The position numbers and the translations under genes are program-made. The notes beneath the pieces are model-generated. The model worked only from the letters and a program-made list of their open reading frames with translations. It had not been told where the DNA came from and searched no databases. 64,000 nucleotides of DNA. It comes from Novosphingobium silvae. GTDB lineage: Bacteria > Pseudomonadota > Alphaproteobacteria > Sphingomonadales > Sphingomonadaceae. The stretch is taken from the NCBI RefSeq assembly GCF_009856825.1, contig NZ_WVTD01000010.1, positions 1 through 64,000 on the forward strand, read 5' to 3'. Shown here piece by piece: positions 18,733 to 27,271 of this stretch; the first letter of the stretch is position 1; each line of letters starts with the position of its first letter.

Positions 18733-19650
18733 TTAGGTTGCCTCTCTCTCCAGTTCCTCCACCGGCGGATGCAGCCGCAGACGCGTGACGTGGCGCTCGT
18801 TCCCGTCCGTCACTTCTATTCGCCAGCCGCTGTCGTGATCCACGATCGTGCCGACCTGCGGGACCTGTCCGGCAAGGACGAAGGCCAGCCCGCCGAGAGT
18901 GTCGACCGATTCCTCCACTTCGGCGAGCCGCGGGTCGATCCGCCGCGCCACCTCGTCGAGTTCCACGCGGGCGTCGGCGTCCCACATACCCTCATCGTTT
19001 GCAACCAGCAAATCCTCGGGCGCGTCGTCGTGCTCGTCCTCGATGTTGCCGACGATCTCCTCGACCAGGTCCTCGATGGTGATGATCCCGTCGGTGCCGG
19101 TATACTCGTCGATCACCACTGCCAGATGGATCCGCTGGGCGCGCATGTCGGCAAGGACGTCGAGCGCCCCGCGCGACTGGGGCACGTACAGGGGCTGGCG
19201 CATCAGCTTCGTCCAGTCCTCGGGAGCCGGGGCCGCCCGTGCCAGCAGGGGGAACACGTCCTTGATGTGGATCATGCCCCTGATCTCGTCCAGCGTCTCG
19301 CCGTAGACGGGCATGCGGCTGTGGCCATGCTCGGCAAAGGCCTCGACCACTTCGGCCCAGCTGGCGGAAGCTGGAATCGCGATGATCTCGCTGCGCGGGA
19401 TCGCCACGTCGTCGGCGTCATGCTCGCTGAAATGGAGCAGGTTGCGCAGCATCTGCCGCTCTATCGGCGAAAGATCGCCCTTCGAGCTCGCCTCGCTCTC
19501 GCCCTCGTGGTCGTTGATGACCTCTTCGAGCTGGGCACGCAGCGATTGATCGCCGTCGCTCTGGAACAGCCTGCGGAAGACACGCCAGAGCGTGCCGCTA
19601 CTGTCGCCTTCTCCCGAGCCCGGCTCGGTGTGGCGGCCATTGTCGGCCAT
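18733..19650 (-). CDS. corC: CorC/HlyC-type CBS-domain protein
   Basis: A 305-residue cytosolic protein. It has a short N-terminal leader, two CBS domains (about residues 70-200, with MPVYGETLDEIRG) and a C-terminal CorC_HlyC domain (from about 215, VDTLGGLAFVLAG). CorC is linked to magnesium and cobalt efflux. It follows ybeY by about 22 bases on the same strand, the standard ybeY-corC pairing. The start used is MADNGRHTEP; the upstream METVSRQQG start (19689) would overlap ybeY by 17 bases. The lnt gene that often follows is absent here. Confidence 0.9.
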   Translation of the reverse strand: MADNGRHTEPGSGEGDSSGTLWRVFRRLFQSDGDQSLRAQLEEVINDHEGESEASSKGDLSPIERQMLRNLLHFSEHDADDVAIPRSEIIAIPASASWAEVVEAFAEHGHSRMPVYGETLDEIRGMIHIKDVFPLLARAAPAPEDWTKLMRQPLYVPQSRGALDVLADMRAQRIHLAVVIDEYTGTDGIITIEDLVEEIVGNIEDEHDDAPEDLLVANDEGMWDADARVELDEVARRIDPRLAEVEESVDTLGGLAFVLAGQVPQVGTIVDHDSGWRIEVTDGNERHVTRLRLHPPVEELEREAT

Positions 19651-19672
19651 CGTGCTTGATAATCCCTGTTGC

Positions 19673-20164
19673 CTAGAAACGGTCTCCATATGGGTCGGGA
19701 ATGGCAAGAATCGCAAGTGCCTTTGTTTCGAGAGCTTCCATCGCCTCGGCCTCGGCCTCGCCGGTCTCGTGGTCGTGGCCGGCGAGGTGAAGCAGCCCGT
19801 GGATGATGAGATGCGCGGCGTGATGTTCCACCGGCACGCCCTTTTCGGAAGCCTCGCGCGTGCAGGTCTCACATGCCAGCGCAAGGTCGCCCAGCATCTC
19901 GGGCGGGCCGTCCGGCGCCAGATCGAGCAGGTCCTCGCGCTCCATCATGGGGAAGGAAAGCACGTTGGTGGGCTTGTCCTTGGCCCGCCACTCGCGGTTG
20001 AGAACGTGAACTTCCGCGTCGCTGGTGAACAGGACGCTGGCGAGGAGGCGCGGGTTGTCGAGCTCGGGCGCGACCTGCTGCAGCGCTTCCAGGGCCCGCT
20101 GCGCAAGGTCGGCCCAGTCGGTTCCGGGAAGCCACGGCTCTTCGATGTCGATTTCAAGATCCAT
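19673..20164 (-). CDS. ybeY: Endoribonuclease YbeY
   Basis: A 163-residue metal-dependent RNase needed for 16S rRNA 3' maturation and ribosome quality control. The zinc motif H-x3-H-x5-H is complete in HGLLHLAGHDH near residues 122-132, and the UPF0054 signature with NVLSFP lies in the middle. The start was chosen at MDLEIDIEEP, 30 residues inside a longer open frame. corC follows. The partner phoH is 4.3 kb away on the plus strand, so the common phoH-ybeY-corC operon is split. Confidence 0.95.
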   Translation of the reverse strand: MDLEIDIEEPWLPGTDWADLAQRALEALQQVAPELDNPRLLASVLFTSDAEVHVLNREWRAKDKPTNVLSFPMMEREDLLDLAPDGPPEMLGDLALACETCTREASEKGVPVEHHAAHLIIHGLLHLAGHDHETGEAEAEAMEALETKALAILAIPDPYGDRF

Positions 20165-20253
20165 GGCGCACCGTCTACCGGGTGGTTGCGCCAAGGAAAA
20201 GCCGGAACCCCGCCGGCGCGCGAACATGCTCTTGCGAAACGGACCCCACAAAC

Positions 20254-20281
20254 GAAAAGGGCGGCCCCGCGGGACCGCCCT
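20254..20281 (-). terminator. Rho-independent terminator after the cyclophilin gene
   Basis: Stem AGGGCGG (20258-20264) pairs with CCGCCCT (20275-20281). On the minus strand the hairpin is followed by TTTT (20258-20255), the intrinsic terminator pattern. It lies about 25 bases past the stop at 20304. Confidence 0.6.
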
Positions 20282-20303
20282 CGTCTACGCTCGGAAGAGC
20301 CGC

Positions 20304-20774
20304 TCAGCCTTCGCTGACGGTCGCCTTGACGATCTTGCCCGGCTCGCGCGGCGGCTCGCCCTTGGGAAGCGCATCGACGTGGTCCATGCCTTCGACCACC
20401 TGGCCCCAGACGGTGTACTGCTTGTCGAGGAAGCGCGCATCGTCGAAGCAGATGAAGAACTGGCTGTTGGCCGAGTGCGGATAGCTGGTGCGCGCCATCG
20501 AGCACACGCCGCGCACGTGCGGCTCGGCGTTGAATTCGGCCTGCAGGTCGGGCTTGTCGGATCCGCCCATGCCGGTGCCGTTCGGGCAGCCGCCCTGCGC
20601 CATGAAGCCCGGGATCACGCGGTGGAACTTGACGCCGTCGTAGAAGCCTTCGCCCACGAGCTCCTTGATGCGCTCGACGTGGCCCGGCGCCAGATCGGGG
20701 CGCAGCTTGATCTTGACGTCGCCGCCTTCGCCGTTGCCGGTGTCGAGCGTGAGGGTGAGAAATTCGTCAGCCAT
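20304..20774 (-). CDS. Peptidyl-prolyl cis-trans isomerase, cyclophilin type
   Basis: A 156-residue single-domain cytosolic cyclophilin. The active-site signature FHRVIPGFMAQGG is at about 50-62, and the SQFFICFDD and VWGQVVEGMD segments are conserved. It isomerises prolyl peptide bonds. The start MADEFLTLTL was chosen because the upstream extension is not cyclophilin-like. A T-rich terminator follows it. A divergent mgtE gene starts about 300 bases away. Confidence 0.95.
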   Translation of the reverse strand: MADEFLTLTLDTGNGEGGDVKIKLRPDLAPGHVERIKELVGEGFYDGVKFHRVIPGFMAQGGCPNGTGMGGSDKPDLQAEFNAEPHVRGVCSMARTSYPHSANSQFFICFDDARFLDKQYTVWGQVVEGMDHVDALPKGEPPREPGKIVKATVSEG

Positions 20775-21085
20775 TGTGCCTGTCTCCTTCTGCCCGGCGC
20801 TGGCCGCGCCGGTCGGCTTGGCGCCCGATATAAGGCGCGGCGCGGCAATGTCACGCCGGGAGCAGGTGAAAGGAGAGCATCTCACGCGGAGGCGCGGAGA
20901 CGAAAGGATGGCGATCCCGCAGAGACGCGGCGGGAGGTGCAACCTCGAAAGGGAAGGCGCCGTTGCCGCGTCCCTGCGTTCCATCGCGTTTCCTTTTCTC
21001 CGCTGCGCCTTCGCGCCTCCGCTCGATCCCGTTTTCCCCTCTCCCCCCTGTTGCAATTGCGAAATAGCTGCGTAGACCGGCGCCT
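20775..21085. other. Divergent intergenic region between cyclophilin and mgtE
   Basis: About 310 bases that must hold the promoters of both divergent genes. It shows several nearly repeated purine/pyrimidine stretches around 20880-21050 but no gene. The open frames running through it are extensions of neighbouring genes without protein-like sequence. No RNA motif was recognised. Confidence 0.45.
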
Positions 21086-22522
21086 ATGAGCGACGCGGAC
21101 CTCAAGGACGACCTGCCGGGCGAGGCGGAAGACATCGCGGTCGTCGATGCGCCTGAATCCGAATCGCTCGACGAGGACAACCGCCTCAAGCCCGAGTTCG
21201 TGCGCAGCGTGAAGGAAGCGCTGCACGAGGAGGATTCCGACCGCGTCTACGACCTGGTCGAGCCGCTTCATCCCGCCGACATCGCCGACCTGTTCGAACT
21301 GGTCGACGAGCGCGAGCGCCTGACGCTCGCCCGCTCCATCCGCGACCTCATGGGCGTGGAAGTCATCGCCGAGATGAACGACTGGGTGCGCGAGGCGCTG
21401 ATGGAAGCGCTTCCCGCCGACGTCGTCGCCGAGATCGCGGGCGAACTCGACACCGACGACGCCGTCGCCATGCTCGAGGACCTCGACGAGGAGGACCAGC
21501 AGGCGGTCCTTGCCGAGATGGAGCCGGAAGACCGCGCCGCGATCGAATCGGCGCTGTCCTATCCCGACGAATCCGCGGGCCGCATGATGAGCCGCGATCA
21601 TGTCGCGGTGCCCGAAACGATGACCGTGGGCGATCTTATCGATTACCTGCGCGAACATCGCGAACTGCCGACCGAGTTCTGGGAAGTGTTCTGCGTCGAT
21701 CCGATGCACCGCCCGGTCGGCACCTGCGCGCTTTCGTGGATTTTGCGCTGCCCGCGCAACATCCCCCTCTACGACGTGATGGCGCGCGACCAGACCCTGA
21801 TCCCGGCCGACATGGACCAGGAGGAAGTGGCGCTGCGCTTCCAGAAGTACGCGCTCATCTCCGCCGCCGTGGTCGACAAGTCGGGCCGCCTGATCGGCCA
21901 GATCACCGTCGACGACATCGTCCACATTATCCAGGAAGAAGCGGGCGAGGACGCGCTGCTGCTTTCGGGCGCGGGCGACGGCGACATCAACGAGCCGATT
22001 CGCGACGCCTACTCCGCGCGCGTGCGCTGGCTGATCGCTAACCTTCTCACCGCCACTCTCGCATCCTCGGTCATCGCCATGTTCGAGGACACGATATCGA
22101 GGATGGTCGCGCTTGCGACGCTGATGCCGATCGTCGCCGGGCTTGGCGGGAACGCCGGCACGCAGACCCTGGCGGTCACCGTGCGCGCCCTCGCCACCAA
22201 CCAGCTCACCGCGTCCAATGCCTGGCGCGCGGTGCGGCGCGAACTGTCCATCGCCCTGCTCAACGGCTGTACGGTGGCCGTGGTGATCGGCATCGCGGTA
22301 AGCCTGATCTTCGGCAACGTGATCCTGGGCCTCGTCATCGCGCTTGCCATGATGACGAACATCCTGATCGCGGGCATGGCGGGTGTCTTCGTCCCGCTGA
22401 CCCTGGAACGGCTGAAGGCGGACCCGGCGATTGCATCGTCCATCTTCGTGACGATGACCACGGATTCGATGGGCTTCCTCGTGTTCCTCGGGCTCGCGAC
22501 GGTTTCCGGGCTGGTAGGGTAG
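21086..22522 (+). CDS. mgtE: Magnesium transporter MgtE
   Basis: A 478-residue magnesium channel/transporter. It has an N-terminal superhelical MgtE_N domain (about 50-155), a tandem CBS regulatory pair (about 160-285) and five transmembrane helices (about 310-478) with the conserved GLGGNAGTQ pore signature near residue 351. Cytosolic domains gate the channel according to intracellular magnesium. It is followed closely by a DUF1489 gene. The start at MSDADLKDDL has no strong ribosome binding site. Confidence 0.94.
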   Translation: MSDADLKDDLPGEAEDIAVVDAPESESLDEDNRLKPEFVRSVKEALHEEDSDRVYDLVEPLHPADIADLFELVDERERLTLARSIRDLMGVEVIAEMNDWVREALMEALPADVVAEIAGELDTDDAVAMLEDLDEEDQQAVLAEMEPEDRAAIESALSYPDESAGRMMSRDHVAVPETMTVGDLIDYLREHRELPTEFWEVFCVDPMHRPVGTCALSWILRCPRNIPLYDVMARDQTLIPADMDQEEVALRFQKYALISAAVVDKSGRLIGQITVDDIVHIIQEEAGEDALLLSGAGDGDINEPIRDAYSARVRWLIANLLTATLASSVIAMFEDTISRMVALATLMPIVAGLGGNAGTQTLAVTVRALATNQLTASNAWRAVRRELSIALLNGCTVAVVIGIAVSLIFGNVILGLVIALAMMTNILIAGMAGVFVPLTLERLKADPAIASSIFVTMTTDSMGFLVFLGLATVSGLVG

Positions 22523-22546
22523 GCCGCGCCTTCCTATCTTCGCGCC

Positions 22547-22951
22547 ATGCCGCTGCACATGACCAAGATCGCCTTTTCCGCGACTAGCCCGGCGGACCTG
22601 CGCGAATGGCTGGAAAGCCATGCCGATCTGGGCGAGGCGCGCCTGACCACCCGCTATCTGCCCACCCGCCACGAGGAAATGGCGGGCGGCTCGCTGTACT
22701 GGATCCTCGAGCATGCCCTGATCGGCCGCTCGCCCATCCTCGGCTTCGAACAGCGGCAGGAGGACGGACGCTGGCACATCCGCCTCGCGCCGCAGCTCGT
22801 GGCGGTGGAAACCAAGCCCAAGCGCGCGCATCAGGGCTGGCGCTATCTCAAGGACGAGGATGCCCCGCGTGACCTCGCCGCCGGCGAGGACGCGGGCGAC
22901 ATCATGCCGCCAAGGCTCGCGCACGAACTGATGCGGCTGGGGCTGGTTTAA
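22547..22951 (+). CDS. DUF1489-family protein
   Basis: A 134-residue protein of the alphaproteobacterial DUF1489 family. Features include an MPLHM start, a TRYLPTRHEEMAGGSLYWIL segment and the ILGFEQR region near the middle. The function of the family is unknown. It lies 24 bases after mgtE and is likely co-transcribed; conservation of this family in the class suggests a general cytosolic role. Confidence 0.85.
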   Translation: MPLHMTKIAFSATSPADLREWLESHADLGEARLTTRYLPTRHEEMAGGSLYWILEHALIGRSPILGFEQRQEDGRWHIRLAPQLVAVETKPKRAHQGWRYLKDEDAPRDLAAGEDAGDIMPPRLAHELMRLGLV

Positions 22952-23078
22952 GCCGTCCCCTTATTCCCGCCTACGTCCGTCCTTGCCTGAACCGACCGGC
23001 GGGGCTGGGGCTCGCCTGATCGACTTGCGGGAACGGGGCGCCTGCCGACGCGGTTGCTTCCTTCATAGGAGAAGGAAA

Positions 23079-23300
23079 ATGACCAAGCGCGATCCCCATG
23101 CCGACAACGACCTGATCGACGATCTTGCCGCCGACGGCGGCGGAACGGGACAGGGCAGCGCCGCCGGAGGTGACCTGCAGCGGGATGTCGGCTCCCGGGC
23201 CGAACTGAACGAGGCCACCGGCAGCGATCCCGAGCCCACCGGCGTCGAGAAGGGCGACAAGCCGCCCGAACCGCCGCAATCCAAGACCAATCGCGAATGA
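23079..23300 (+). CDS. Small acidic hypothetical protein
   Basis: A 73-residue, Gly/Asp/Pro-rich, likely disordered protein (ADNDLIDDLAADGGGTGQGS and onwards). A clear AGGAGAAGG ribosome binding site precedes the ATG at 23079 with 4-5 bases spacing, which supports a real gene although the frame is open further upstream. Function unknown; low-complexity proteins like this are common in sphingomonads. Confidence 0.7.
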   Translation: MTKRDPHADNDLIDDLAADGGGTGQGSAAGGDLQRDVGSRAELNEATGSDPEPTGVEKGDKPPEPPQSKTNRE

Positions 23301-23325
23301 ACCCGGGCGGGGCTGGCCCTGCCGG

Positions 23326-24258
23326 TCAGCCTCGCTCCACCCACCACCGCAGGAGCAAGTGCGCCACCGCATATGCGGGAGGCGCGCCGAACGCGCGCCC
23401 GCTCTCTCCCCTGCCCACCGCGCCCAGAGCATCCACCACTTCGCCGCGGGTGAACCAGCGCGCGTCCTCCAGTTCGGTCGTGTCGATGGTGATGGCAGGA
23501 TCGTCGGCGTAGGCGTGGCAGCCGATCATCAGCGAGGAAGGGAACGGCCAGGGCTGGCTGGCCACGTATTCGACGTCCCGCACCCGCACGCCCGCTTCCT
23601 CGAACGTCTCGCGGGCAACCGCTTCCTCGATCGTCTCGCCGGGCTCCACGAAGCCTGCGAGCGCGGAGTACCGGCCAGCAGGGAAGCGAGGCTGGCGGCC
23701 GAGCAGCAGGCGCCCGTCATGCTCCACGGTCATGATCGTGACCGGATCCACGCGCGGGAAATGCTCCGAGGAACAGGCCGAGCAGGTGCGCTGCCAGCCG
23801 CCTTTCGCCAGCACCGTGGGCTGGCCGCAGAACGAGCAGAAGCGATGCCGCGCATGCCAGCTGACGAGCGCACGGGCCCCGCCGTAGGCCGCAAGTTCTC
23901 CCGCTTCCAGCACGCTCATCGCGTTCCAGCTTGCCGGACCCGCGTGCGGCCCTCCGGACGGAGCGTCGCTCGGCACTTCGACGAAGCAGCCGCGCTGCGC
24001 CTCGTCGATACCCAGGAAGATCAGCTCCGCGCCGCGGTCGGCATCGGCCAGCGTTCCCCAGTCCAGCCCGCCCTGCTCCGTCAGAACCGGATCGAGCCCA
24101 TCGAGCCGCAACACGCGCGCGCCTGCCGTCTGGAGCGCGGCTATGGCCGCAGGATCGGCGCGGATGTGATCGGCGCGGTCGATCCGCGAACCGGCGAAAG
24201 CGATGGGCGGGCGGGTAGCGGAAAGCACGTCAGCGGGTCTCCAGAAGCGCGAGGACAT
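23326..24258 (-). CDS. nudC: NAD+ diphosphatase (NADH pyrophosphatase, NudC)
   Basis: Hydrolyses NAD(H) to NMN(H) and AMP and can remove NAD caps from RNA. The 310-residue protein has a zinc ribbon (C141, C144, C159, C162), the Nudix box from G202 (GFVEPGETIEEAVARETFEE), and the SQPWPFPSS motif (234-242) that marks NADH-specific members. It overlaps the upstream serine hydrolase gene by 29 bases, so the two are transcribed together. Confidence 0.94.
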   Translation of the reverse strand: MSSRFWRPADVLSATRPPIAFAGSRIDRADHIRADPAAIAALQTAGARVLRLDGLDPVLTEQGGLDWGTLADADRGAELIFLGIDEAQRGCFVEVPSDAPSGGPHAGPASWNAMSVLEAGELAAYGGARALVSWHARHRFCSFCGQPTVLAKGGWQRTCSACSSEHFPRVDPVTIMTVEHDGRLLLGRQPRFPAGRYSALAGFVEPGETIEEAVARETFEEAGVRVRDVEYVASQPWPFPSSLMIGCHAYADDPAITIDTTELEDARWFTRGEVVDALGAVGRGESGRAFGAPPAYAVAHLLLRWWVERG

Positions 24259-25537
24259 CGGCTTTCAGCGCCGACTGGAACTGGGGCAGCAGGTCGAGCG
24301 CGTCGGGCGGCATGAACTGGGCGAAGATTTGCGAGCGGATGCCGCGCGTCATGTCGACCATGCCCACGGTTCCGGCAGCGCCCGACCAGCCGTATATCCC
24401 CGCCTCAGCGCCTTTCCCCACCCGGCCACCGGCGCCGAAGCCCGATGCGCCCATGTGCGCGGGCATGGCGGCGCCGGGCGGCAGCAGGTCGGAAGTGCCC
24501 GCGCGTACCGCGCTTTCATCGAACACCCGCACGCCGCCTATCGTCCCCATCTGCGCAAGCAGGCGCAGGAACCGGTCGTAATCGCGCGGAGTGCTGACAA
24601 GGCCGGACCCGCCGAAGAGAAACGCCGGCTCGTCGAGGTAGACCGAGGTCGGCGCCTCGTCGATCGGCACCAGCACCTGCCCCAGCGCGCCATAGTTCAC
24701 CGTCAGCCGGTGCGCCTCGGCGGCAGGCACGCGGAACCAGGTGCTCGTCATGCCGGCTGGCACGAACAGGCTTTCGTGAAGGTGGCGGTCGAACGGTGTG
24801 CCGGTGACCACCTCGATCACCCGGCCCATCAGATCGAGGCCCATGGAATAGCTCCAGCGCGTGCCGGGATCGGCGACCAGCGGCACTTGCGAGAGACGGT
24901 CCGCGAAACGGTCCAGCCCCTTCACGGGGGTTCCCCAATCAAGCCCCGGCGCCTTCATGCGCGTGACCTGGCCCGGCACGAGCCCACGGTCCTGCATCAG
25001 CTGGCGGATCGGACCTTCCTGCACGATCGTGTAGCCGAGCCCGGACGTGTGCGTCATCAGGTGCCGCATGGTGATGGGGCCGGACGCGGGATGAAGCGCG
25101 GTGATCGAGCCGTCGTACGTATCCTGCACCAGCATGTCGCGGAATGCCGGCAGGACTTCGTGCACCGGCTGGTCGAGCGCCATCTTTCCCCGCGCGACAA
25201 GCTGCATCGCCGCCATCGCGGTGACCGGCTTGGTCATCGAGTAGATGCGGAACAGGCTATCGGGGGTCACCGGATCGGCGTCGGTGAAGCCTTCGGATCC
25301 GCGGGCGATGTATTCCGCCTCGCGTCCGGGCAGGCCGAGCGAGGCGACGATGCCGGGGAACCTGCCGGGCCCGACCCAGCGCTCCACCAGGGCCCTGACG
25401 CGCGTGGCCGTTTCGGGCGCAGCCGCCGCTCGTGCAAGCCGGGCGGAGAGCGCCGCGCCGACGCCCGCTGCCGCTGCCATGCGCATCAGCGCGCGCCGGT
25501 CCATCGCTCGTTCCAGGGCCGGAAGGTCGCGGATCAT
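24230..25537 (-). CDS. Serine hydrolase of the beta-lactamase (class C/esterase) family
   Basis: A 435-residue protein with a twin-arginine-like leader (MDRRALMRMAAAAGVG) and processing near ARAAAA, so probably exported. The catalytic motif SxxK is S100-M-T-K103 and a YSM element in SYSMGLD gives the second active-site tyrosine. Family members include esterases, D-aminopeptidases and AmpC-type enzymes; I cannot assign beta-lactam activity. It overlaps mutY by four bases (ATGA) and nudC by 29, so it sits inside a tight mutY-hydrolase-nudC chain. Confidence 0.88.
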   Translation of the reverse strand: MIRDLPALERAMDRRALMRMAAAAGVGAALSARLARAAAAPETATRVRALVERWVGPGRFPGIVASLGLPGREAEYIARGSEGFTDADPVTPDSLFRIYSMTKPVTAMAAMQLVARGKMALDQPVHEVLPAFRDMLVQDTYDGSITALHPASGPITMRHLMTHTSGLGYTIVQEGPIRQLMQDRGLVPGQVTRMKAPGLDWGTPVKGLDRFADRLSQVPLVADPGTRWSYSMGLDLMGRVIEVVTGTPFDRHLHESLFVPAGMTSTWFRVPAAEAHRLTVNYGALGQVLVPIDEAPTSVYLDEPAFLFGGSGLVSTPRDYDRFLRLLAQMGTIGGVRVFDESAVRAGTSDLLPPGAAMPAHMGASGFGAGGRVGKGAEAGIYGWSGAAGTVGMVDMTRGIRSQIFAQFMPPDALDLLPQFQSALKADVLALLETR

Positions 25538-26634
25538 GCCGGCTCCCTTTCGGCCGCAAGCGCAAGACGGGCCGCCTTGGCGAACAGCGTGGGCAGGCCT
25601 GCCTCGTCCAGGCGATCAACCGGCCACCACTCGCCCGGCCCGGACGGCTCCCCTTGCCCGGGCGCTCGGGTTCGTTCGCCGGGGAGCACCGCAAGCTCCA
25701 GCTCGAGCGCGAAGTGCGTGAAGACGTGGCTCACCCGCCCCGCGCTTTCCCACGAGCCCGCGAGCGGCGGATCGCCGGAACCGTCCGCGCGCGCACTCCA
25801 CCCATCGTCGGGCAGCGCGCGCATTCCGCCCAGCATGCCCTTGCCCGGACGGCGGACCAGCCACACGTCGCGCGCGCCGCCCCGCTCCCGCTCGATCCAG
25901 AAGGCGCGGCCTCGGCGCGCCGGTTTCGCCTTTTTCGCCGCCTTCACCGGCAGCCGCTCCGGTTCGCCGCTCGCCCGCCCGGCGCAGGATGCGGCGAGCG
26001 GGCAGAGCAGGCAGCGCGGCGCGCGCGGAGTGCAGATCGTGGCGCCAAGGTCCATCATGGCCTGCGCGAAGTCGCCTGCCCTCTCGTCCGGAGTGACCGC
26101 GTCGGCCCCTTCGCGGATGAGAGGCCGCGCGGCGGGGAGCGGCGTATCTATGGCGAAGAGGCGGGCGACGACGCGCTCGACGTTGGCGTCCACCACCACG
26201 GCACGCCGCCCGAACGCGATCGCGGCGACAGCGGCGGCGGTATAGGCGCCCAGCCCGGGCAAGGCGCGGAGCCCTTCCTCGGTATCGGGGAAACGCCCGC
26301 CGCGCGCCGCCACTTCGCGCGCGCAGGCGAGGAGATTGCGGGCGCGGGCATAGTATCCAAGCCCCGCCCAGGCAGCCATGACGTCTTCCTCGGACGCGGC
26401 GGCAAGCGCCTCGACCGTCGGCCAGCGGGCGGTGAACGCGGCGAAGTACGACTTCACCGCCGCCACCGTCGTCTGCTGCAGCATCACTTCGGAAAGCCAC
26501 ACACGGTAAGGATCGGGGCCTGCTGCCGCACCCGGCGCCACGCGCCAGGGCAAAGTGCGGCCATGGGCGTCGTACCAGGCGAGCAGGTCCTGCGCGATCC
26601 GGGAGCTTGCTGCGGTATCCGAACTGGCGTCCAT
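25534..26634 (-). CDS. mutY: Adenine DNA glycosylase MutY
   Basis: Removes adenine mispaired with 8-oxoguanine. The 366-residue protein has the catalytic Glu49 in LSEVMLQQT, the helix-hairpin-helix LPGLGAYTAAAV (125-136), the essential Asp149 in VVDANVERV, the iron-sulfur ligands C201-x6-C208-x2-C211-x5-C217, and a C-terminal NUDIX-like 8-oxoG reader. The start used is MDASSDTAAS; a 10-codon longer TTG start is possible. It is divergent from the DUF721 gene. Confidence 0.95.
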   Translation of the reverse strand: MDASSDTAASSRIAQDLLAWYDAHGRTLPWRVAPGAAAGPDPYRVWLSEVMLQQTTVAAVKSYFAAFTARWPTVEALAAASEEDVMAAWAGLGYYARARNLLACAREVAARGGRFPDTEEGLRALPGLGAYTAAAVAAIAFGRRAVVVDANVERVVARLFAIDTPLPAARPLIREGADAVTPDERAGDFAQAMMDLGATICTPRAPRCLLCPLAASCAGRASGEPERLPVKAAKKAKPARRGRAFWIERERGGARDVWLVRRPGKGMLGGMRALPDDGWSARADGSGDPPLAGSWESAGRVSHVFTHFALELELAVLPGERTRAPGQGEPSGPGEWWPVDRLDEAGLPTLFAKAARLALAAEREPA

Positions 26635-26729
26635 CCCGCTGCTATGGCATTGGAGCCCCAGCAATGGAACGGGCCATGGAACGCGATCGCGGCAAACAGT
26701 CTGACAATGTGGCCTCCAGGGGTAAGTCG

Positions 26730-27248
26730 ATGACGAAGACCGCCCCAGGCGCGAAGCGGTTCGAGCGCGCGCGCGGCGGCGCGGCGCGTCCGATCGCCGA
26801 GCTCATGCCCGAAGTCGGCCGCACCGCCTTCCGCCGCTTCGGCTTCGTGCAGTCCAGCGTGGTCTCGCGCTGGCCCGAGATCGTGGGCGCCCGCCATGCC
26901 CGCGTCTGCTCTCCCGAAAGCATCCGTTTCCCTCCGGGCGAGAAGAGCGACGGCATCCTCCAGCTGGTGGTCGTGGCCGCGCACGCGCCCATGATCCAGC
27001 ACGTCATCCCCGAGATCGTCGACCGGGTGAACCGGTTCTTCGGCTACAATGCCGTGGCCCGCGTCAAGATCCGGCAAGGCGAGGTTAAGCCGCCGCCTGC
27101 TTCAAAGCCGCGCCCGGCAGCGCCGCCCTCGCTCAAGCCGGTGCCGTTCGAACTGGGCGAATCGCTGCGCGACATCGGCGACCCGGAACTGCGGGCAGTG
27201 CTGGAATCGCTCGCACGGAGCATCGAAGCCAAGGACGGTCAGGACTGA
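26730..27248 (+). CDS. DUF721 (DciA-like) protein
   Basis: A 172-residue protein with the DUF721 core (ARPIAELMPEVGRTAFRRFG, then SRWPEIVG and HAPMMIQHV-like strand, here HAPMIQHVIPEIVDRVN). DciA-type DUF721 proteins load the replicative helicase in bacteria that lack DnaC, so this is a replication-initiation candidate. The start at 26730 gives the usual short N-terminus; upstream in-frame ATGs at 26664 (with GGAG) and 26676 are alternatives. The stop overlaps a dsbA-like frame by one base. Confidence 0.86.
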   Translation: MTKTAPGAKRFERARGGAARPIAELMPEVGRTAFRRFGFVQSSVVSRWPEIVGARHARVCSPESIRFPPGEKSDGILQLVVVAAHAPMIQHVIPEIVDRVNRFFGYNAVARVKIRQGEVKPPPASKPRPAAPPSLKPVPFELGESLRDIGDPELRAVLESLARSIEAKDGQD

Positions 27249-27271
27249 TGGCGATTTCTGGAAGGCCTGTG

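Noticed and set aside
20882..22924. A long minus-strand frame antisense to mgtE and DUF1489
   Set aside because: It mirrors the coding strand and shows no family features. High GC content makes long antisense frames common.
24203..26245. A 680-codon plus-strand frame antisense to the serine hydrolase and mutY
   Set aside because: Arg- and Ala-rich product without domains, opposite two well supported genes.
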